DNA from: Cryptomeria japonica
Lineage: Eukaryota; Streptophyta; Pinopsida; Cupressales; Cupressaceae
Length of the DNA stretch: 64,000 nt
Direction: 5' to 3'
Assembly (NCBI RefSeq): GCF_030272615.1
Contig: NC_081405.1
Location: 606,179,677 to 606,243,676 of the forward strand
The notes under the pieces: generated by a model
Databases searched by the model: none
The model's input: the letters and a program-made list of their open reading frames with translations, nothing else
What the model was told of the DNA's origin: nothing
Part shown: positions 55,997 through 64,000 of the stretch, in pieces
Numbering within the stretch: position 1 is the first letter of the stretch
Layout of the letters: every line of letters begins with the position of its first letter
Translations under genes and position numbers: made by a program

Positions 55997-56740
55997 GAAC
56001 TAAAGTCCATGTGTTATTCTTCTCTATCCGATCTAATTCTTCTTCCATAGCTTTCAACCAATATTCATCTTTACATGCTTCAATTACTGATACCAGTTCA
56101 ACTTGAGAAATTAAACATACCTCATTAGTTACCAGTCTTCTTCTTGTCATCACTCCATTGTTTTTATCCGTAATTATTTGATCTTCTAAATGATCCAATC
56201 TCACATACCTAGGAGTCTTATGATTCTCTATTCCTCTTCCTGGTTCTTCAGTTAATGTTGAATTTTATGATACTACCAGAATAACTGGTTCAACATTATG
56301 TTCCGATAAAGGTGTTACTAGTTCAGTTATGATCATTTCCACTACTGGTTCTTGCTCATAAACTCCGATTTGACTTCTATTTAGCTCATCCACCTTGCCA
56401 TTAACACTCTCCACAATTCTCTACAATCTCTTGTTATAACATCTATATGATTTTCTTTCATTAGAATAACCAAGAAATATTCCTTCATCACATCTAATAA
56501 TCTCTACTGATATAACATTTACTACCAAAAATTATGAAATACTTAACTGTAGGTGTATTTCCAAACCCTAATTCATAAGGTGTCTTACCGGTTTCTCCTT
56601 TGATATGTACTCTATTGAATGTATAGACTATCGTGCTCACTAATTCTCTCCATTAGATATGAGGTAGACTATCTTGCATCATCATTGTTCTAGCAACATC
56701 CAAGATAGTTATGTTCTTCCTTTCCACAACTTCACTTTAC
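55997..56740 (-). pseudogene. Copia-2 pol linker and integrase C-terminal part
   Basis: 56204-55997 reads HLEDQIITDKNNGVMTRRRL, KAMEEELDRIEKNNTWTLVP. Upstream 56740-56210 has VVERKNITILDVARTM-like sequence and the KCYISRDY/EGIFLGYSNERK blocks with stops and indels. Confidence 0.8.
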
Positions 56741-57440
56741 TAAGGTGTTCAGGGAGCAGAAAATTGTCTCCTAATACCATGCCTCTCACAAAAGTTATTA
56801 AACCCATCGGATGTGAATTCTCCACCATGATCTGACCTTAAACATTTAATCTTCAATCCTGTCTCTGTCTCAACTTTAGCTTTAAATATTTTAAACATTT
56901 GAAAATCCTCACATTTCTCCCTTATAAAAGTAACCCACATCATTCTTTACATACCAAATTATAAGGCTTCACAATTTTAGGTATATCTCTAACTGCCTTA
57001 GTTGAAATGATATTAACCATGCGATCAAAATTCACATGACATAGCCTTTTATGCCATAGCTATCTCTCAATAATTTGTGCAATCAAACATGTCTTCTCAC
57101 CGGAATTCAAATAAAATATATTACCTTTTGTTTGTGTACTGGTTACAATCTCCAAACTAGATCTATTAATGATTTTGAATTTTCCATCCTTGAACTATAA
57201 TTGAAATCCCTTATCCACCAATTGTCCTACACTCAAAAGATTATGCCTTAAACCTCCAACATAATAAACATTATGAGTATTGTGCTTACCATCCAATGAT
57301 ATGGTTCCTTTTCTTTTGATCATACATGCTTTGTCATCTCCAAATCTAACCAGACCACTATCAAATTCTTGGAAAGAGAAACTTCCTTTTATCTCTAGTC
57401 ATATGATGTGAACATCCACTATGAATTACCCATTCATCCT
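56741..57440 (-). pseudogene. Copia-2 protease, zinc motif and integrase core (with internal deletion)
   Basis: The protease site reads WVIHSGCSHHM: the catalytic Asp is His. The HHCC region is partly readable near 57070-56950, then at about 56946 the sequence jumps to MMWVTFIREKCEDF: about 160 bp found in Copia-1, including the second zinc pair and the first catalytic Asp (IHTDLCGP), are missing. The second Asp block, LRSDHGGEFTSDGF, is present at about 56800. Confidence 0.85.
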
Positions 57441-57626
57441 TATCTTCAATTTTAGCAGCAAGTGCCTTTTGTTCAGGTACATTCTCCTCCAGTGCCAGAA
57501 CATCTTCCTTAATAGCCAGGAACACTCATTCCTAGAACCACTAGCAGAGTCTTGTGCCGGTTCATCATCAGAATTAGTCACACCTTCCTCATTTGCTATG
57601 GAGTATGATTTATCTCTATTTTTCCT

Positions 57627-58598
57627 TTACTTATACTTGTTCTGATATCCAGGGTTAGGCTTAAATGATCTTCTAGCTCTCTCTTCAAATATTGAATTCC
57701 TTTTAGTACATCTAGATGCAAAATGACCTATCTTATAACATGCAAAACATTTAAAAGGTGCTTTTCCTTCATACTTACTTCCTACCAGTACTTTAGGTAC
57801 TCTTCTAGCAAATAGGGCTTCAAGTTTCTCAAATTCATCATCTTCTCTCTTCATATCAGTCAATTCCTTTGCATACAAATCTTTCCAATCTTTCTTACCG
57901 GTTGATGATGCAGATGCATGAAAAGCAGGTCCAGACTTCACAACTCTAGAAGGTCCAAATTCTTCAAGCTCAAAATCAGATAATTTCCCAACCAAGGTAT
58001 CTTTGTTGACATAAGTATTAGCCATTGTCCTCAATTCATTAATTGCAATAGCCTTCATCTTGTAAGCCAGTGGAAAATCTCTCATAACTTTATAAACTTT
58101 TTCATCTTCACTCAGAGTTCCACCACAACATTTAATTCCCATAACAATCTCATTTACCCTTTCCATGAATGCAGTTATCCTTTCATCTCCTTCCATGTTC
58201 AAGTTGTCATATCTCACTTGGTAACCATCAAGTTTAGCAATATTCACGGTAGGGTCACCCTCATAAAGAGTCTCCAACTTATCCCATATAGCCTTTGCAA
58301 ATGATTTATCAGTTAATCACATTATTTGTTGATCAGAAAGTGCACACAAGAGGGATTCTCTTACTCTACAATCATTCTCAAGCTCCTTATCCAAGTTTTC
58401 CAGAGGAGGGTTGCCAGGCCCTAGATTATAAGGTGTAACACCATTCTCTATGATTTCCCTAATCTCTTTGCCAAGACATCTCAGACAAGTCTCCATCCGA
58501 ATCTTCCATACTCTGTAATTTGTTCCATCAAGCCTAGGAATATCTCTTTGAAAGATAGCAGCAGATGAACTAGATGAACTTGAATTGTTAGTCACCAT
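57627..58598 (-). pseudogene. Copia-2 Gag
   Basis: ATG 58598 opens MVTNNSSSSSSSAAIFQRD; a stop at 58317 follows DQQIM, then 58277-57627 continues for 216 codons with CCGGTLSEDEKVYKVMRD, KLSDFELEEFGP, and a knuckle FKCFACYKIGHFASRC with intact CCHC spacing. The basic tail ends NPGYQNKYK. Ser-rich N-terminus and Gag core match the Copia-1 Gag. Confidence 0.9.
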
Positions 58599-58641
58599 AG
58601 GATCTTCCTCAAGTGGTTAAGCTTCTACAGAGAGGACCAGA

Positions 58642-58653
58642 GATCTAATACCA
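58642..58653 (-). other. Primer-binding site, Copia-2 (decayed)
   Basis: Minus strand TGGTATTAGATC, two changes from TGGTATCAGAGC. Confidence 0.8.
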
Positions 58654-58655
58654 AT

Positions 58656-59866
58656 TGTTAGACAATTTAAATAACCCAAAGACAACTAAGAAGGGGGGGG
58701 GTGAATTAGTTGTCTCAGATTACCAAAACCTTAAGCAATTAAAACTTTAATACTAGAACCCAAAATATTAATACTGTAATGCATAAACCAAACATCGAAA
58801 TAGTAGATAAACCAATTAAGCAGAGAATAAATACCATCTGTATGACACCAAGATTTGTACATGGAAAACATGGTAAAGGGAAAAACCATGGTGGGAAGCC
58901 TACCCACAGTCAGATAATACTTTTGCAATAAGTATGTGAATACAATTGAGGGTCGTGTACTTGTAGGAAGGCCAATAGCCTAGAACGCACTTCTTGTCAC
59001 AAAAGGAGTCTCACTGACTACATAGAAATCCATACTACAATCCAGAAGAAAGAATAAACTGCAAAGATAACATCTCCTATGCTTGAGTACAGTTTCGGTT
59101 AAGCTCAATATCGAAGGAATAAATCCTCTTACATAAACCCAACTCGAAAACCAATGATCGACCAAATCCTCTACCAGAATGATTATTACATTATTCGGTC
59201 CTTACATATCCATATCCCATTCCCATATGATCTACAATGAGATCTTACGTCAGATATATACAAACCCTCGACCATAAACAATCAGGTCGACCACCAGACA
59301 ATAAAACAATTACATAATTACAAAACATGTCGAGCAAAGACCAAAAAAATAATATCCAACCCATAAGATATCCCGGAAACACATCGAGAGGTCCAATCCA
59401 CACGTTACATTAAGTCGATCCATAACCTAGATAAATCGGGACCCAATTTAGGTCCACACATGTTAAAGCAATGATCCCAATAAACAAAGTCTCAAACATG
59501 ATCACCATCAACATCCTGAATCACCACTAGAATCCGCACCAACACCACTTATGTGTATCATCAAAGATCTTCAATAAAGCTCTGCCGGTGAAACCCTCAC
59601 CGGAACAACAAACCAAGCTTGCCAGCAAGCAGGATAACATCCGATCACCAGACCAAAACCAACTGACTGAACATGAATCTGAGTAGAGTGAGTAAGCCAA
59701 TTCCATAACCCAAACATACCGGATCATACTAGATCTAATCCAACCAGAAACCAAATAGCTTACTGGGACCAGAAGGATACCAGTAAAGCATCCAAGACAG
59801 CTAGTGTTGACATCAATGGAAAAAATTCAATGCAACACATAATCAATTCCTCCAAATGACCAACAA
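58656..59866 (-). repeat. 5' LTR of Copia-2
   Basis: Matches 50841-52068. The hairpin at 58681-58714 has the stem GACAACTAA/TTAGTTGTC, changed on both sides relative to the partner LTR yet still perfectly paired. Confidence 0.92.
58681..58714 (-). promoter_or_regulatory. U5 hairpin, Copia-2 5' LTR
   Basis: GACAACTAA (58681-58689) / TTAGTTGTC (58706-58714), perfect 9 bp, G-rich loop on the plus strand. Confidence 0.65.
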
Positions 59867-59871
59867 ATATT

Positions 59872-62800
59872 TCTTTCCTTTTAATAATATAAGTTTTTAA
59901 TAACTACTAAGAAAGGGTTGTCAAGTAAATTTAATTAGGTTTCCTTTTATAATAATTTACTTGGTCATAGATAGACATCAACTTCATCAACCACATGGAA
60001 TCCATTCTTTTAGTCAAGAAAATTATAGTTATTCCTTAGTTGTCTACATGATTTCTTTTATATATTTATTTTAAATATTTGGATAGACCTAAATTATTGA
60101 TTTAGCATACTAGTAATTTTCTTAGAAGGAAAATAAATGCTCTTAACATTTTTAAATTTCAACAATATTTGACAATCAATAATTTTTTAGTAAAATAGTT
60201 TAACAATTAGGAATACATCCACGAGTCATCACGAGATCTTGAAAATTAATAGAAGTCTGACATCTTAATATAGGGTAACAATTATTTATCAATTAAAAAA
60301 GATTTTGCATTATACTTCATAAGTCTTTATAAAAAATGTGTATAAAATAATAAGGTAAGCAATAATTACCCCAAGAATATCAACAAGTTACCATATGCAT
60401 CATGTAGATAGACTCCTTATCAATAATTATAGACAACACTCAAAATATTGGAAGACTAATTGTAGGCCTAGATACAACTTTTGATTTGAACAAATATGAT
60501 GTTTAATAGTTTGTTTCAATACAAGTTTTTCACTAAAAGTGTATGTTTTAAGTATTTTTAAAAATAGAACATTGATCATCAATGGTTGTTAATTAGACAA
60601 TGTATATCTATTAGAACATCAATTTGAGAAGGTACACTCATCACAATGTAATTATGTGATGAGTTATTGTCTAGTATTGAGTTGTGTGAGTGAATTGTTG
60701 ATGTTGAAAAATCTAAAAGAATGAGGGATTAATTAGGAAATTTATCACAAACACGGTTATGTTAGAATTATGCCCTGAAATGCAACTTTAGATATTTAAT
60801 ATTGTTCGTTAAAATATACAAAATGTATGATAATTATCATTAATAAAATATCAAATAAATTAATCCATATCCATTTTTATTAGAATAATTTCACCATCCA
60901 AACTATCTATTTTTTAAATTAATTAATAATTCAAGATTGTTTTTTTTCTTTTTTGAATAACTCTATAATTTACTGGTTGAAAATAAATTACCTAGTTAGC
61001 ATAATTTCATTATGGAAATTAATTTTCACCCAAAAAATATATTGATTGGTCATGAAAATAGATTCACTTTCCTAAGATTTGTTAAGATCTTTAAAAAAAT
61101 TAAAAATTTAAGATTTTGTTTTGAAATTATAACTAAGAATAATGGGTGTTTAAGAATACTATTTAGCAATCTACTAAATCATGAAGGCCATATGAACGCA
61201 TAGAAACAGATGAACTTCCCATATAAATAGAAAATCAAATTTAAGCCTACAACCATTATCAATATTTAAGAGACTCAATTTAAAGTTAAAACCTAAAGAA
61301 AGAGAAATATATGCGAACACAATTAAATTTTTACTTCGCATATCTGATATTTATTGGAAAATGTTCCCAATAAAACTTGATCAGCATTTTGTCTTTCTAT
61401 ACAATCCATGGAATGTTTGTTCAACTTATGAAGACGCACAACAAATCTAAACACAACTAAATTTTTTGAAATGCTTGAAAAGTCTTATAATTCATGTAAC
61501 AACCATTTTAATGTTGGATCTTTAATTTTTGGTGAGTTAACTCAGATAGATTATGATTGCTCTCAGTTGATTTTGATCTTGGCGTAGGCTAAAATTTCAT
61601 CATGAATGCTTTACTAGATCAATACTTTTATAAATTTTACGCATTTATTTATCTATTTTTAAAATTATTTTTAAACATTTTTTCTATCTATTGTATAAAC
61701 TATTTTCTTATAATATCTATTCATAAACTATTTCTCTTCCATAGTTTTATTTTCTATTACATAAGATTTGTAGTAAATTAGTTTCTTTAATAAACTTTCA
61801 CAATATGAATAATCACTATAGTATGTTTTAATTTTCTATTTTGTGTTTTAAATTCAACATTTGTTCTTTTTATGATCATCCTCTTATTTTGAAGTGTATT
61901 TCATATAAACTTATTTTCTATTAGAATTATTTTGAGAGAACTTGTCTTTGCTTAAGAAGGTAAAATAGATTTTGAAGAGGTCTTGATTTTTTAATAATAA
62001 ACAAAAAAATAACAAAAACAAGAAAATAAAAGATTAACTAGTTTTAAAAAGTGCACATGCTTTTAGTTTTCCTTGAATGGATAAATCATTTCCAATTTTA
62101 TTTTATCTTGGAAGAGACATTAGTGACGAGAATAGAGAAATCCCTAAGAATATCTAGGGTTAGGTTTGAGATCAAGGAATGAAATCCTTTAAAAGAACTT
62201 GTTATTATTAAATATATTAGTCATAATTTTTTCAATAAATATATTTTGAAGTTAATTATTTTGTTAATGTAATTTTTCATGGTTTATTGAGGATAAAAGT
62301 GAGTTGTGAAAGAATTCTATATATATATCAAACAATGAAGGGACAACACCCCAAAACAATTTTAATACTAATTATCACTATCAAAATGGACAAGAATTAA
62401 CAATTAATATTGTTTTGAGAGAAAAAGAAACTTTAATTTTTTATTCATATAAAGTTAATTATATCATCAATGTCTTTTCATAAACTAGTGATGGTATTTA
62501 ATAGTTGAGTGGTATTTATTTTTTATTCTTAAAACTCTCTCCTAATACATATGCATACATGCATATACCTACATACATATAATTTTTTTAATATTTAAGT
62601 TTTATATATTATTTAAATTATGTAAGATTATACTTAAAATTTTCATGAAATAATTATCTCTTACTATGTCCTAGTTTGTGACACTCATCATTCAACAAAG
62701 AAAAAAGATGATACTAATGGTAGTTCAGCCCTTTAATGTCTTTGTAGATTCTACTAAAGTATGGAGTAAATTAGATGATCTAGAGTCCCCTCCTTTGATT

Positions 62801-64000
62801 ATTGCTCTTGCTCTTGATGAACTGGCAAGTTGTTTTGTTCTAGGTAAGATATTGTATGTGGCCCTCATTTCCTAGGGTAAGATGAGATACCATGGGGCTA
62901 TTATCTATCTAAGGTGAGAAGAGTTTCAATATGACCTTCATTGTCATTTTGGAATATTTTCCTCTTTCTCCCCCTCTTTATGGATCCATTAGTGATTCAT
63001 ATGTGCATCATTTCTTATAATTTTATTATCGTTGGGTTGAGGATAAATCTTAATATGCCTTATTTTACAATACAGTTTCACTTCAATATAGTCATTTTGG
63101 ATATTCAAAGATAAGAAGATTAGATACAATATAATTTCATAACGAATGGGATTTCTTCATAAATTTTCTAGCAAAGAGGAAAAATTTAGAATATTAGAAT
63201 CATAATTAGTATGGAAAAGAGAGTTTCTACATTGAAAATTATTTTCACTTTAATTAGAATCATAATTACTGATTGAAAAGGGAGTGTCTAGATTATTTAA
63301 AACTTAATGTGTATTGTTGTTGTGAATTGTGTAACTGTAATGAGTGTCAATTAATATTGGTCATTAATATTATTATTATTATTTTCTTTGAACTTTAACA
63401 AGGCTTTTTTTTAAACCGAGGTTTTATATCTCAAAAGTGATCGTAGGGTTAGGAAAGAGTGTTGGGAGGCCTTTTCAAATAAAAAACACCTCTTATAATT
63501 TGTTTTTTATTAAGGAAAAAAAAGTTTTGAGGGAACTTGAAACCCCTAACAATAGGCTCTGAAGGGACCCAAAACCCTCAGATTTCACCAGGATCTGGAA
63601 CTCCCAACACTACACTGCCAAAGGATATAAACAATGAAAATCAATAGCCCAAACATAGCTAAAATGACAAACGCCATCCAAACACCAGTGCAACCACAAG
63701 TAGAAAGAGCTAGCCAAACAGTCAAAAGATAGACATTACAAAACAGGTTGGCATCACTAGCAAGGCTACAACATCAAACTATAGCTCATGAAAGAAAAGG
63801 ACGAGGGTATAACATGCACCCTCAACCAGTCAGTAGGGATTTTCTCGGTTCCCTTAACCTATGATAAAAACTCCAAGCATCTAAAAGCTAGCCCAGATCC
63901 TAACCAAAAACAACCACATTCTATATTGGGCCCTCAAAAACTATCAGCATCCAGTTAGACAAGATAACACAAGATAAGAATTGAAAACTGAATAGAAACA
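59872..64000. other. AT-rich right flank, no gene or element recognised
   Basis: About 4.1 kb with no open frame of coding character, no LTR pair and no known domain; short frames at 61012-61203 and 62678-62875 look random. From about 63530 the base composition becomes more GC-rich (C-rich on the plus strand), which may be the edge of another repeat continuing past the window. Confidence 0.5.

Larger units (their letters stand above)
50841..59866 (-). mobile_element. Copia-2: Ty1/Copia element with internal solo-LTR-like insertion, 9.0 kb
   Basis: Two LTRs, flanks AATGT (50836-50840) and AATAT (59867-59871) as a one-mismatch TSD, decayed primer site, gag to RNase H on the minus strand. Related to Copia-1 (same domain sequence style, same LTR hairpin) but a different family with longer LTRs and far more damage. 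Confidence 0.9.

Overview
The window reads as nuclear DNA of a land plant with a very large, repeat-dominated genome, most likely a gymnosperm such as a conifer. Evidence: about 80-90% of it is nested, decayed LTR retrotransposons; one element is a 25-kb Tat-lineage Ty3/Gypsy; there is no tightly packed gene set; the DNA is AT-rich; and the premature stop codons I checked are mostly TAG and explicable as C-to-T changes, as expected for heavily methylated DNA. I cannot name the species. I see no intact single-copy host gene, no rRNA or tRNA gene, no CRISPR array and no bacterial-type operon.

Layout from left to right. (1) 1-1818 and about 7470-8392 hold minus-strand remnants of an unidentified, spliced, charged protein gene; they flank a plus-strand copia-type element D (1819-about 7465) with one LTR, a Met-tRNA primer site, a zinc-knuckle gag and, behind its own TATA box, a second long unknown ORF. 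(2) About 8984-50439 is one gag-only Gypsy element C with LTRs of about 2.6 kb. Its real internal region is only 37949-41543; the rest is insertions into its two LTRs. The left LTR carries a 973-bp inverted-repeat DNA element (9759-10731) and a 25.4-kb Tat element (12122-37508, minus, TSD CTATG). The Tat element carries a 6.6-kb copia element, Copia-1 (14511-21135, minus, TSD GTTTG). The right LTR carries a chromovirus (43159-49418, minus, TSD CTTTC). (3) 50841-59866 is a second copia element, Copia-2 (minus, TSD AATGT/AATAT), broken by a 2.2-kb solo-LTR-like insertion (53826-55991, TSD CTGGG/CCGGG). (4) 59872-64000 is AT-rich and has nothing I can name.

The insertion order follows from the nesting: C is oldest; the MITE-like element, Tat and the chromovirus came later; Copia-1 is younger than Tat; the solo-LTR-like element is younger than Copia-2. 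The two LTRs of C act as empty sites for each other's insertions, which confirms the boundaries.

Three observations stand out. First, three copia families share a hairpin at the LTR/primer-site junction with a C-rich loop and a changing stem. Second, the Tat element carries an antisense, probably spliced, plant-mobile-domain (PMD) gene with its own TATA box. Third, element D carries a promoter-headed ORF of about 900 codons with a Lys/Glu helix, whose stop codons are almost all one C-to-T step from Gln or Arg codons.
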